NCBI RefSeq assembly: GCF_000421225.1
Contig: NZ_ATWL01000024.1
Coordinates: forward strand, 1-33,520
Length of the DNA: 33,520 bases
Origin: Ruania albidiflava DSM 18029
GTDB lineage: Bacteria > Actinomycetota > Actinomycetes > Actinomycetales > Beutenbergiaceae
Direction: 5' to 3'
Each line of letters opens with the position of its first letter. Positions within the stretch are counted from its first letter, which is position 1. Made by a program: the position numbers and the translations under genes. The notes below the pieces were generated by a model. The model was not told the origin of the DNA, searched no databases, and saw nothing but the letters and a program-made list of their open reading frames with translations. Of this stretch, positions 14,401-21,903 are shown one piece after another.

Positions 14401-15885
14401 GGACCGCACCGCCTCGGTCGGTACCCGCACCTGGGTACGCGGTCCGGGCCGGGTGGAGGTCAGCTCGGCGAGCGCCTGCAGTGCGTCGTAGGCGGAAGCG
14501 TCCCACGGTGTGCGCGGGGTGTGCAGGGCTTCCAGGTGCTCCGCCAGGTCGCGACGCGCGGTGCGCAGCGCTTCTCGCGTGGCGGCTTGCTCCTCGAGGT
14601 CCACAGCGGGCTCTGGTGGGTTCAACCCTTCGACCAGGTGCCCGGCGGCCGTCGTGGTCCAGCGCGGGTCGTTGCTCAGGTCCAACGTCAGGTCCCCGAG
14701 ACCCACTCGGCGCAGTGCGTCCACGAGCGCCTGCCCGGCCCGCCGGGTACCGGGGACGTACAGCACGCGGCGGCCCTCGGCGGCGGCCTGGGCGACGACT
14801 GCGGCGACCGTGCCGGCGGGGTCCGTACCCGGCGGGGCGTCCACGAGCAGGTGCGTACCGGTGGCCAGCGCATCGAGGATGTCGTGCTGCACCGGGTCCA
14901 GGTCGCCCACACCGCGTTCGGTGTCCGGGTCCCGGTCGGTGGGGTCCGGCTCGGGCAGCTTGGTGGCCACGGCGCTGCGGGCGGCATCCACTCCGGCCAG
15001 CGCCGCCACCACGTCGTGGGTGGCCAGGTCACGTTCGTGGTCGTGCAGGTCCTCGGCGAGCGCCTGGCCGGGGTGCACGAATGCTCCCAGCACGATCCGC
15101 GGTTCCAGGCTGAACCCCGGCAGCGCCGCCCCGAGCTCGGCGATCGTCTCCAGCGCCGGGCGGGGGGTGAAGCCGTGCTCGACCATCGTGGACCGAGCGA
15201 TCGCGGCGGGGTCCACGGCTACCCCGCGGGCGCGCAGCTCGCGCACCAGCAGGCTGTTCACCTCGACGGCGGGATCCAGCTCCAGGTCGATCTCCGCCTC
15301 TGGTCCGTGCACGCCCAGGCGTACCGGGCGCAGCAGCACGGGCGCGTGCACCACCGCCGGTGCGGCCGGCACAGGTGGTTCGTTCGGGTCGCCGAGGGCG
15401 GGGGTGGTCCCGACCTCCTCGTCCTGCTCGGCGGTGCCAGCCGGCTCGTCCTGGCCCGGCTGGGCTGCGCCGTCGCTGTGCCAGGTGGCCACGCCCATGG
15501 CGACGTATGTGGGCGCCACACCGAAGCGCTGGGCGAGCTCGTCGGTGCGCGCGAGCACCACCCGGGCACGCCGGCGGGCGTGGGTCAGCGCCGAGCCCTC
15601 CCGCACCAGGTTGCTCAGCGGTGTCGCGCGGCCGGCGTAGAGCTGGGCGATGCCCGAGGGGTGTGCCGCGGTGAGCTCCACGATCGCGTCGCCGAGGGTG
15701 GAGATGTCCCACAGCGGGCTGTTGCCGGCGAGGTCCGCGAGCCGCGCGCGCCACCGAGCGGCCGCGGCCTCGACCTGCAGCTCGCGCGGGGTGGCGGTGC
15801 TGCGCTCGACCGGTTCGGCACTGACCGGCTCCGCATCGCGCTGGCGGCTGGAGCCAGCGAAGGGATTGCGCACAGATGACCTCAC
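11443..15885 (-). CDS. Helicase/Vsr-like giant protein with degenerate ATPase motifs
   Basis: This 1480-residue protein resembles the superfamily-1 helicases that carry an N-terminal DUF4011-like region and a C-terminal Vsr-type nuclease domain. The N-terminal region has WRARLADLAGNSPLWDIS (45-62). The helicase core starts near 328 (DLDPVQHDILDAL). Its Walker A position reads DAPPGTDPAGT (349-359), where GPPGTGKS/T is expected, so the lysine is gone. The Walker B-like segment reads LLVLDAVQHVP, where DEASQ is expected. RQVVVVGDTRRGG and FTVVDVESAAGLRRDAIILTLGFG mark later helicase motifs. ERLWRRGLTVVPRYG through HWIERLAARGWVVRTVYS is Vsr/MTES_1575-like, followed by a helical module and a disordered acidic tail. 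GTG 15885 follows a TAGCGT box by 6 nt. Nucleic-acid binding is plausible. ATP-driven unwinding is doubtful. Confidence 0.75.
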   Translation of the reverse strand: MRSSVRNPFAGSSRQRDAEPVSAEPVERSTATPRELQVEAAAARWRARLADLAGNSPLWDISTLGDAIVELTAAHPSGIAQLYAGRATPLSNLVREGSALTHARRRARVVLARTDELAQRFGVAPTYVAMGVATWHSDGAAQPGQDEPAGTAEQDEEVGTTPALGDPNEPPVPAAPAVVHAPVLLRPVRLGVHGPEAEIDLELDPAVEVNSLLVRELRARGVAVDPAAIARSTMVEHGFTPRPALETIAELGAALPGFSLEPRIVLGAFVHPGQALAEDLHDHERDLATHDVVAALAGVDAARSAVATKLPEPDPTDRDPDTERGVGDLDPVQHDILDALATGTHLLVDAPPGTDPAGTVAAVVAQAAAEGRRVLYVPGTRRAGQALVDALRRVGLGDLTLDLSNDPRWTTTAAGHLVEGLNPPEPAVDLEEQAATREALRTARRDLAEHLEALHTPRTPWDASAYDALQALAELTSTRPGPRTQVRVPTEAVRSMDGAARQHAREQLARAAALGAFRLRAADTPWFGARLTSAEHATATLERVRELDELMPVLTEQIARTAAQTGLDEAPTLAAWSEQLVLLDGIRSSLDVFTPQVFERSPADLVAATATRAWRAQHDAALRWGARRRLRKQAKDLVRPGVAVGDLHAELLDVQSRRNVWRRHCASGGWPRLPEGMSEILSTETRVTDLVTELNPVLSGSLGDRTLEELPLPELASRISRLGADDATLRQLPERAAVLAQLTDLGLGDLLEDLTHRRVATELVGAEFDLAWWSSVLEEILGEDPVLAGLDSSTLTASAETLREKDQAQVASLTAGVLAAAREHVRAVIAEDRPRAQDFYRAVRAGSTDLKELLTRFSAVVWAPRPIWVVPPMVVPQVLPATRDVDLLVLDAVQHVPVEQTVSAIVRSRQVVVVGDTRRGGTGVIGSLDFLPRLTLPASRSSQDAHLAAFLAAHGYEGVVRPLPEPPGPGRIELDVVDGTGMPAPGVNVVESVQAEVDRVVDLVIDHALTRPDETLAVIALNTRHADRVREAVLSVAAGSASVASFFDSDRPEAFTVVDVESAAGLRRDAIILTLGFGKTPHGRVLHRFGVISGPDGAEFLVDALDAVRTRLTVVSCLQPDDLDPARLRSAGSQMLGGVLRLAADGKAEEEPEPAAPEVDRLLVDLAERLWRRGLTVVPRYGHPGGVRIPLAVGHPALPGELLLAVLTDDHEYMAEPSLRRRDRHWIERLAARGWVVRTVYSSAVFMDPQGEAERIATVVEDLVAARTDGGRSQSTVALPDHVEEDGDPAAGAEGAAAPDAAAQRQNDPATTTSARGLAMVGEHDASAGATAGHEARGPRPDVRPGQPLSRYGDDDFDALVAWIAADGTPRTVTELREALRAELGIARRGTHVDAVLGAAARRSGLAVEPTDSAASPADHDEDAGDGSSSAGGTTEEAAGRSAAASRTASDEATEPDSTAAPDSVTAKDETGGDETGTRP

Positions 15886-16218
15886 GCGTCCACGCTAACC
15901 AGTACCAGCCGCTTCGTACTGCTGGACCCGCCGACGGGGCCGGTTTCGTGGTGTTCTGATGCTGTCGGGGATGCTACCGGCGGCCCTGCCGGGTCCCGGA
16001 GAAGTGTCCCCACCCGATAGGTGAGCGGACGGCGTGCGCCACGCAGGGGGCAGGCGACGCACGCCGTCCTGGGTCAAGTTTGTCTCACTCGGTGCACGGG
16101 CGCAAACAGCATCAGCACCCGTGGATGGCCTCCCGCCCGCCCAGCAGGAGGACGCCCCTACCGTCGTTCGGGGGACAACCTCCTGGTGTCGGCTGCGGGT
16201 GAGCACTTCAATGGTCTG
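15886..16218. other. 333-bp divergent intergenic region with a 12-bp inverted repeat
   Basis: This gap separates the helicase-like gene from the sensor kinase. Besides the leaderless promoter on the left, it holds a perfect inverted repeat, GGACGGCGTGCG (16027-16038) and its complement (16058-16069), with a 19-nt loop. TGGGTCAAGTTTGTCTC follows on the plus strand. It could be an attenuator or terminator in a long kinase leader, or an operator. TTCAAT at 16207-16212, 6 nt before GTG 16219, is a possible -10 box for the kinase. I see no gene here. Confidence 0.5.
15892..15897 (-). promoter_or_regulatory. -10 box, leaderless promoter of the helicase-like gene
   Basis: TAGCGT on the minus strand is followed by GGACGC and GTG 15885. 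The same hexamer and spacing precede the SAF gene. Confidence 0.5.
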
Positions 16219-17574
16219 GTGACCACGACCGCTACTATGACTGACATCACAGCCACGCCACGGTCCCGGCGCCGCCGCGGACCGCAGCCGTTCTTGACCG
16301 CCGCATTCGGCTCCCGCGCCTGGCGCGACGTCGGCACGTTCCTGCTGATGCTGCTGACGGCGCCGTTCGGGTTCGCCTATGCGGTGGTGTGCCTGGTGCT
16401 CACCAACGCTCTGGCCCCGACGATCGTCGGGCTCTACCTGCCGGGATGGCTGGTGGTCGGCGCGCGTAGCTGGGGCCGGCTGTTCCGGGGCTTCGGACGG
16501 CTACTCGGGGTGGAGGTGCGCGAACCGGCACCCCGGCAGCGCAGCACGGGCTTCTGGCGTGGCCTGGCGCGGACTATCGGTGACGGCACCGGGTGGCGGG
16601 CTGTGCTCTTCCTGTTCCTCGCGCTGCCGCTGTCGATCCTGAGCACAGTGGTGGTGCTGGTGTTCCTGGTGGTCGCGCTGGGCTGCCTGACCTACGGCAT
16701 CTGGTACCGGTTCCTGCCGCTGCAGCAAGCCGCTGACGGCAGCTGGCACCGGGGCAGCATGCTCTGGGACGGCACTCCGATGGACACCACGGGCGCAATC
16801 GCCGCATACGCGGTGCTCGGTCTGCTGCTCTGGTGCCTGTGGCCACAGCTCGCCCGTGGTTTCGCCGCTGGGTGGACGGCGCTGATCACCTTGCTGCTCG
16901 GCCCCACCCGGGCGAGCCTGCAGGTCGCTCGGCTGCAGACCTCCCGGGGCCGGACCGTGGCCGACGCCGATGCGAAGCTGCGCTGGATCGAACGGGACCT
17001 GCACGACGGCACCCAGGCCCGGCTGGTGGCACTCGCGATGCAGCTCGGGGAGGCCAAGGAGGTGCTGGCCACCGACCCGGCCGAGGCCCGCGAGCTCGTC
17101 GACGGTGCGCACCAGGCCGCCAAGGAGGCGCTCACCGAGCTGCGCGAGCTGGCTCGCGGCATCAGGCCCCCGGCCCTGGAGGCGGGACTACCGGTTGCCG
17201 TGGAGACCCTCGCAGCACGCAGCTCCCTGCCAGTGACCGTGGACCTGCCCGGAGACCTCCGGGCCGACCCGTCGATCGAGTCCATCGCCTACTTCAGCAT
17301 CGCCGAGCTGGTGACCAACGCGGTGAAGCACTCCGGCGCCACCGGGGTGTACGTGCTGGTCGAGCAGCAGGCGGCGGACCTGTGGCTGCGGGTGCGGGAC
17401 GACGGTATCGGCGGGGCGGCGATCGGCGTGCCTGGACCGGACGGCCACGGCAGCGGCCTGGCGGGCCTGCGGGACCGGGTGGACTCCGTGGACGGCACGT
17501 TGCAGGTGGACAGCCCGGCCGGCGGGCCGACCGTCGTGACGGTGACCCTGCCGCTGCAGGTGCACGGCCGGTGA
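16219..17574 (+). CDS. Sensor histidine kinase (HisKA_3, putative-sensor type)
   Basis: This 451-residue membrane kinase would autophosphorylate and pass the phosphate to the response regulator next door. The N-terminal half is a four-helix membrane sensor (about 40-85 and 127-225) of the type found in many actinobacterial NarL/DesK-class kinases. It has no large external domain, so it probably senses the membrane or a small ligand. The dimerisation helix carries ERDLHDGTQARLV with His262 as phosphoacceptor. The ATPase domain has the N box IAELVTNAVKHSG (Asn367), RVRDDGIGG (Asp395) and GSGLAGLRDRV. GTG 16219 is chosen because of a possible leaderless -10 box, TTCAAT at 16207-16212. ATG 16237 in the same frame is an alternative, and neither has a ribosome binding site. 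Confidence 0.9.
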   Translation: MTTTATMTDITATPRSRRRRGPQPFLTAAFGSRAWRDVGTFLLMLLTAPFGFAYAVVCLVLTNALAPTIVGLYLPGWLVVGARSWGRLFRGFGRLLGVEVREPAPRQRSTGFWRGLARTIGDGTGWRAVLFLFLALPLSILSTVVVLVFLVVALGCLTYGIWYRFLPLQQAADGSWHRGSMLWDGTPMDTTGAIAAYAVLGLLLWCLWPQLARGFAAGWTALITLLLGPTRASLQVARLQTSRGRTVADADAKLRWIERDLHDGTQARLVALAMQLGEAKEVLATDPAEARELVDGAHQAAKEALTELRELARGIRPPALEAGLPVAVETLAARSSLPVTVDLPGDLRADPSIESIAYFSIAELVTNAVKHSGATGVYVLVEQQAADLWLRVRDDGIGGAAIGVPGPDGHGSGLAGLRDRVDSVDGTLQVDSPAGGPTVVTVTLPLQVHGR

Positions 17575-17610
17575 CCGGTGCACCGGCACTGCCCAGCGCC
17601 GTGGCGACGG

Positions 17611-17616
17611 TACTGT
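17611..17616 (+). promoter_or_regulatory. -10 box, leaderless promoter of the response regulator
   Basis: TACTGT fits TANNNT and lies 7 nt before ATG 17624, in the 49-nt gap after the kinase. It allows the regulator to be expressed apart from the kinase and decides the start codon against the GTG at 17615, which lies inside the box. Confidence 0.5.
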
Positions 17617-17623
17617 GACCGGC

Positions 17624-18283
17624 ATGCGGATCGCGATCGCTGAGGACTCGGCCATCCTGCGCGACGGACTGACCGCGCTGCTGCACCGGCGGGGGCACGA
17701 GGTGGTGGTCGCTGTCGACAACGGCACCGAGCTGCTCGCAGCAGTCGAAGAGCAGGTGGCGGCCGGTACGCCGTGCGATGTGGCGGTGCTCGATGTGCGG
17801 ATGCCGCCAACGTTCACCGACGAGGGCTTGCGTGCGGCGCTGGAGCTGCGCGCCCGGCACCCGGAGCACGGTGTGCTGCTGTTCTCCCAGTACGTGGAGA
17901 CCCGGTTTGCGACCGAGCTGCTCCGCGGCGATGCGCGCGCCATCGGCTACCTGCTCAAGGACCGGGTCGCCGACGTGGCTGACTTCACCGACGCGCTGGA
18001 GCGGATCGCCGCGGGCCAGACCGTGCTCGACCCGGAGGTACTCAGCCAGCTGCTGCGCTCGAGCCCGGAGCGGGCCGCCCTGGAGCGGCTCACCTCGCGG
18101 GAGCAGGAGGTGCTGGAGCTGATGGCGCTGGGCCGCACGAACTTCGCGATCGCGAAGGCGCTGTACCTGTCTGCCGGGGCGGTGGAGAAGAACATCTCCT
18201 CGATCTTCGCCAAGCTCGACCTGCCCACTGACGATGCCGCGCACCGCCGCGTACTCGCTGTGGTCCGCTACCTGCAGCGCTGA
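17624..18283 (+). CDS. NarL/LuxR-type response regulator
   Basis: This 219-residue two-domain regulator is the partner of the kinase just upstream. The receiver domain has the acidic pair Glu7-Asp8, the phosphoacceptor Asp57 in VAVLDVRMPP, Ser88 in LLFSQY and Lys112 in YLLKDRV. The output domain (about 155-219) is a LuxR-type helix-turn-helix, LTSREQEVLELMALGRTNFAIAKALYLSAGAVEKNISSIFAKL. ATG 17624 gives the standard start RIAIAEDSAILRDGL, and the -10 box TACTGT 7 nt upstream supports it. The target genes cannot be told. The acyltransferase that follows on the same strand, 321 bp later, is one candidate. Confidence 0.93.
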   Translation: MRIAIAEDSAILRDGLTALLHRRGHEVVVAVDNGTELLAAVEEQVAAGTPCDVAVLDVRMPPTFTDEGLRAALELRARHPEHGVLLFSQYVETRFATELLRGDARAIGYLLKDRVADVADFTDALERIAAGQTVLDPEVLSQLLRSSPERAALERLTSREQEVLELMALGRTNFAIAKALYLSAGAVEKNISSIFAKLDLPTDDAAHRRVLAVVRYLQR

Positions 18284-18604
18284 CCCCACCACACCTCGAC
18301 CCACCTCCCTCGCCCGCGTCACCCTCAGCCCTCCCCCTCACTGTGTGAATCGATTCAGGCGACCCTTGGCACATGAGGTCGTGCTCACCGGTATCGCCCC
18401 GACGCGGGCGGTATCGCCGCCGCCGGTTGGGCAGGTGGCGACTGGGCGGGCGATGGCCGGGCCGCAGGCGGGCCGGCGGTGGGGCTGTCCCCCGCTGAGC
18501 TCTCGGGAACGCCCCCACCGGTGCGGCGGGTACCTGCATAGTCGGCCGAGCCGCGCGCTCGAAGACTGGCCAGGTCAGCAGATCCCCACCCGCGAAGGAC
18601 CATC
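18284..18604. other. 321-bp intergenic region with repeat copy C
   Basis: This gap lies between the response regulator and the acyltransferase. It contains the 50-bp repeat copy C (18346-18395) and the ribosome binding site GAAGGA (18594-18599), which sets GTG 18605. The remainder is G/C-rich without a convincing gene or terminator. The acyltransferase promoter must lie here, but I cannot place it. Confidence 0.5.
18346..18395 (+). repeat. 50-bp intergenic repeat, copy C
   Basis: This copy begins with the perfect 12-bp palindrome TGAATCGATTCA and ends with GTCGTGCTCACCGGTATC. It is the most divergent copy at the right end but has the best palindrome. It has the same 50-bp length as copies A and B. 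Confidence 0.7.
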
Positions 18605-19750
18605 GTGGCCAGCACGCTCGCACCTCCCCAGCACCTCCCGGCGCCCTCACCGGCCCAGCACCACCCGGCACCGGCGCCACCGACCACACCCCCGCGCCGC
18701 CGCGCCCGCGACCCGTTCGTGGACCTGGTGCGCGCCGGCGGCACGCTCGGCGTGCTCACTGTGCACTGGCTGATGCCGCAGGTGGCCTGGGACGGGTCAG
18801 CGTTGACGATCGGGAACAGTCTCAGCCACGGCGTCGGCTGGCTGGTCACCTGGGTGCTGCAGGTGCTGCCGCTGCTGTTCTTCGCCGCCGGCGCGGCGGC
18901 CGGCCTGGGACCGGTCCACCCGGTCCCCCAGGTGCTGCGCCGCCGGCTGCCTCGGATGGTGGTACCGGTGCTGGCGCTGCTGGGCACGTGGCTGGCCGCC
19001 GCGCTGCTGCTCCCGCTGCTGGGCGTACCGCAGACGGCGGTGGGTCAGGCAGCCCGGATCGTTCCCCAGCCGTTGTGGTTCCTCGGGGTGTACCTGGCGC
19101 TGGTGGTCCTCACCCCGCTGTTGCGCCGTCTGGTCGGCGCGCTCGGCTGGGGCGCCCCGGCGGTGCTCACCGCGGTGCCGCTGGTCGTGGACCTGCTCCG
19201 GTTCTTCGGGGCGGCGCCGGCTCTGGCGTGGCTGAACCTGCTCGCAGTCTGGGCGGTGCCGTTCACGATCGGGGTGGCCTACGCCCGCCGGGGTGAGCCG
19301 CGGACAGGCGCGCGAACCTGGTGGGTGAGCTCCGCCGTCGCACTGGTGGCCCTGGTGGCCCTGATCGGCGCGGGACCGTACCCGATCAGCATGATCGGCA
19401 TGCCCGGTGCCGCGATCTCTAACCTGGGCCCGCCCACCCTGGTGGCGCTGGTCCATGCCGTGCTGCTCACCTCGGTGCTGCTGGCGCTGCGCACCCCGCT
19501 CACCCGGTTCGCCACCGGCCCGGGGCGGCGCGCACTGGCCTGGGTCAGCACCCGGTCGATGACGATCTATCTGTGGCACCTGACCGCGATGTTCACCGTG
19601 ATCGGCGTCGGGTTGCTCGGCCTGGGCCTGACGGTCCCGGCGGCCGGCACCCTCGCCTGGTTCCTGCAGTGGCCGCTGTGGTGCGTGGCCGCGGCCGGGG
19701 TGCTGGCGCTGCTGGTGCGGGTCTACCACCGGTTCGAGCAGCGCCGGTGA
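18605..19750 (+). CDS. Acyltransferase-3 family membrane protein
   Basis: This 381-residue integral membrane protein of the acyltransferase 3 family typically O-acylates surface sugars or lipids. After a Pro/Ala/His-rich disordered N-terminus (1-35), the family motif RDPFVDLVRAGGTLGVLTVHWLMP appears, with the conserved Arg and His (DLVRAGG and VHW). About ten hydrophobic helices follow, ending in STRSMTIYLWHLTAMFTVIG and a short basic tail. GTG 18605 has a well-spaced GAAGGA ribosome binding site (18594-18599). The acceptor is unknown. It is convergent with the S9 peptidase gene, 31 bp apart. Confidence 0.88.
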   Translation: MASTLAPPQHLPAPSPAQHHPAPAPPTTPPRRRARDPFVDLVRAGGTLGVLTVHWLMPQVAWDGSALTIGNSLSHGVGWLVTWVLQVLPLLFFAAGAAAGLGPVHPVPQVLRRRLPRMVVPVLALLGTWLAAALLLPLLGVPQTAVGQAARIVPQPLWFLGVYLALVVLTPLLRRLVGALGWGAPAVLTAVPLVVDLLRFFGAAPALAWLNLLAVWAVPFTIGVAYARRGEPRTGARTWWVSSAVALVALVALIGAGPYPISMIGMPGAAISNLGPPTLVALVHAVLLTSVLLALRTPLTRFATGPGRRALAWVSTRSMTIYLWHLTAMFTVIGVGLLGLGLTVPAAGTLAWFLQWPLWCVAAAGVLALLVRVYHRFEQRR

Positions 19751-19752
19751 GC

Positions 19753-19779
19753 GCCGCGGCGGGCAAGGGCCCGCGCGGC
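19753..19779. terminator. GC-rich hairpin between convergent genes
   Basis: GCCGCG..CGGG (19753-19763) pairs with CCCGCGCGGC (19770-19779) over ten pairs with one bulged G and a 6-nt loop. It fills the 31-bp gap between the acyltransferase and peptidase stops. There is no T-run, as is usual for actinobacterial terminators. Confidence 0.5.
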
Positions 19780-19781
19780 AG

Positions 19782-21812
19782 CTACCAGGGCAGCGTCTCC
19801 GGCACCGGCTCGCCGCCGCGCACGTGCTGGTCGCAGAACGCGAGCACGGTGGTGTTCCAGGTGAGCGCGTTCGCCGGGGTGAGCACCCAGTGGTTCTCAT
19901 CTGTCAGCTGCAGGAACCGGTGCGGCATCGTCTCCGGCTCGCCGTCCCAGGCGGAGACCAGGTCCCACCACATCCGCAGCGCCTCGCTGATCGGCACCCG
20001 GTAGTCGCGGTTGCCGTGGGTGATCAGCACCGGGGTGGTGATGTTCGCGGCGGCGTGGTGCGGGGAGAAGGCGCGGTACCAGTCGGCGTTGGTCTCCTCG
20101 TGGCCGTGCACCCGCATCTTTCCGGCAGCAGCGTCGGTGGTGCGGTGCTGCTGGTCCAGCGCCCACAGCCCGGCGTGGGTGACGATCGCATCGAACCGGT
20201 CGGTGTGGCCGGCGATCCAGTTGGCCATGAAGCCGCCGAAGGAGGCGCCGAGCATCGCGGTGCGCCGTTCGTCCAGCTCAGCCCGCGTGAGCACCTGGTC
20301 GAAGAGAACCTCGCACTCGCGGTAGACCACGTCCGGGCGGCGCGGCCAGCCGCGGTTCAGGCCGGTGTGCCCGTACCCGGTGGACATCGCCGGGTCGGGC
20401 AGCAGCACCGCATACCCGCGGGCCACCGCCAGCCATGGGCACCAGCGCCAGCTCCAGGCGTTGTAGGAGCCGTGCGGGCCGCCGTGCACCCAGAGCATCA
20501 CCGGGGCCGGCTCGTCCGCACTGGCGCCGTGAGGCACGCACAGCCAGCCGCCCACCTGGATGCCGTCCACATCGGCGCTGACCCACTCCAGGGTGCCGGG
20601 CAGGTCGGACACCAACCCGGGGGCGGGCAGCTCGAGCCCCTGGTTGCCACCAGTCCCCGACGCTGCTGCCCCCTCACCCCCGGCGAGCAGCACCGGCCGG
20701 GCCGGGGTGGCCACGTCGCTGCGCAGGGCGACCACCTGGTCCCCGCACGCGGACAGGGACGCGTACACCCCGCCGTCGGCGATCGTGACCACCTGACCAT
20801 CGTCCGGGTCGACCACCAGCACCGCACCGGAGGAGTGCAGGTCGCCGGTGACCAGCAGCGTGCCGGCCTCGGTCCAGGTGTAGCCGGTGACGGTCAGGTC
20901 GCCGACGTCCACCGCCACCTTCGGCCCACCCGCGACCGGGTGGATCTCCAGGAACGGGTAGGTGGTGTCGGTGGGGGTGGCGATCGTGTACCGGGTGACG
21001 GCCAGGTAGCGGCCGTCGCGGGAGAGGGCCGGGCCGCCGTACTGGGTGTCCTGGTCGGCGGGCAGGAACAGGCGGCGCTCGCCGGTGGCGACGTCGATGA
21101 GCGCGATCGAGGTGCGGGTCTCCCCTCCCCGGACCCGCTCGGTCCAGGTGCTGGCGACGGCGGAGCCGTCCGGGGCCAGGTCGGCGCTCGCGTTGCGCAG
21201 GGGTACCGTGCCGACGGCGGGGGTCAGGTCGTGGAGGTCGCCGTCCGGGGCGATGAGCACCAGGTGGGTGCACAGGTCGTCGACCTCGTGGTCCCAGAAC
21301 CGCACCGGCATCCCGGTGTGCCAGATAGTGGTGCGCTTGGCGTCCTTGCGCGCCTTGCGCGCTTCGGCGTCAGTGTCCAGGGTGGCGCCGGGCAGCACGG
21401 TGGTGGTGGCCAGGATGGTGCCGTCGTCGGCGACGGCGAGCAGGTCCAGCCCGCCAGGAGTGGTGGCTACCACACTCGCCTCTCCCGTGGTGGGCAGGCG
21501 CCAGATCGCGCTGGTCTCCTGCTCGTCCTCGCCCTGCGGATCGGGCCGGGCAGAGGTGAACAGCAGGCTGCCGTCCGGGGCGAACAGGGGGTTGGACTCG
21601 CCCTTGGCGGAGAAGGTGAGCCGGCGGGCGGGTTCCTGACCGGTCGGGTCGAGCTCCCAGAGCGCGGAGCACAGCTTCGAGCCGTGCTCGTCAGACTCGG
21701 CGACCTGGGCAACCACACGGCCGGTGGGGCCGGCGGCCACAGCGGTCACGCGCGGGATGCGCAGGAAGGCCTCGATGTCGGTGAAGTCGTCGAAGGAGGT
21801 CGCAGCAGGCAC
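19782..21812 (-). CDS. S9 (prolyl oligopeptidase/acylaminoacyl) peptidase
   Basis: This 676-residue serine peptidase has no signal peptide and is therefore cytosolic. The N-terminal two thirds form a beta-propeller with repeated strands such as DGSLLFTSARPD and LSRDGRYLAVTRY. The C-terminal alpha/beta hydrolase begins near PVMLWVHGGPHGSYNAWSW (oxyanion region). The catalytic triad is Ser524 in GASFGGF, Asp603 in HGNRDYRVP and His641 in DENHWV, all in canonical order. Such enzymes clear short peptides or N-acylated residues. GTG 21812 follows a TAGGCT -10 box by 6 nt with a palindrome just upstream, which may be an operator. It is transcribed in the same direction as the sugar locus but separated from it by a terminator. 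Confidence 0.92.
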   Translation of the reverse strand: MPAATSFDDFTDIEAFLRIPRVTAVAAGPTGRVVAQVAESDEHGSKLCSALWELDPTGQEPARRLTFSAKGESNPLFAPDGSLLFTSARPDPQGEDEQETSAIWRLPTTGEASVVATTPGGLDLLAVADDGTILATTTVLPGATLDTDAEARKARKDAKRTTIWHTGMPVRFWDHEVDDLCTHLVLIAPDGDLHDLTPAVGTVPLRNASADLAPDGSAVASTWTERVRGGETRTSIALIDVATGERRLFLPADQDTQYGGPALSRDGRYLAVTRYTIATPTDTTYPFLEIHPVAGGPKVAVDVGDLTVTGYTWTEAGTLLVTGDLHSSGAVLVVDPDDGQVVTIADGGVYASLSACGDQVVALRSDVATPARPVLLAGGEGAAASGTGGNQGLELPAPGLVSDLPGTLEWVSADVDGIQVGGWLCVPHGASADEPAPVMLWVHGGPHGSYNAWSWRWCPWLAVARGYAVLLPDPAMSTGYGHTGLNRGWPRRPDVVYRECEVLFDQVLTRAELDERRTAMLGASFGGFMANWIAGHTDRFDAIVTHAGLWALDQQHRTTDAAAGKMRVHGHEETNADWYRAFSPHHAAANITTPVLITHGNRDYRVPISEALRMWWDLVSAWDGEPETMPHRFLQLTDENHWVLTPANALTWNTTVLAFCDQHVRGGEPVPETLPW

Positions 21813-21818
21813 GAGACG

Positions 21819-21841
21819 AGCCTAGTAGTCGGGTCCCGACT
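21819..21841 (-). promoter_or_regulatory. Leaderless promoter of the S9 peptidase with an overlapping palindrome
   Basis: TAGGCT (21819-21824, minus strand) lies 6 nt before GTG 21812. Immediately upstream, AGTCGGG-T-CCCGACT (21827-21841) is a perfect 7+7 palindrome placed in the -10/-35 spacer, where a repressor would block RNA polymerase. Confidence 0.45.
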
Positions 21842-21851
21842 GCCACGGAGC

Positions 21852-21890
21852 GCGGGCGCGCCGACACAGCAACGGTGCCGGCGCGCCCGC
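21852..21890 (-). terminator. 12-bp hairpin after the secreted glycosidase gene
   Basis: GCGGGCGCGCCG (21852-21863) and CGGCGCGCCCGC (21879-21890) pair perfectly around a 15-nt loop, 14 nt beyond the stop codon of the glycosidase. It closes the sugar locus and insulates the peptidase gene. Confidence 0.65.
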
Positions 21891-21903
21891 CCTCACGGAC
21901 TGC

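Noticed and set aside
11710-15879. Two long plus-strand open frames antisense to the helicase-like gene
   Set aside because: Their translations are rich in Gly, Arg, His and Val without domains, as expected for the complement of a high-GC gene. The minus-strand protein has clear family motifs.
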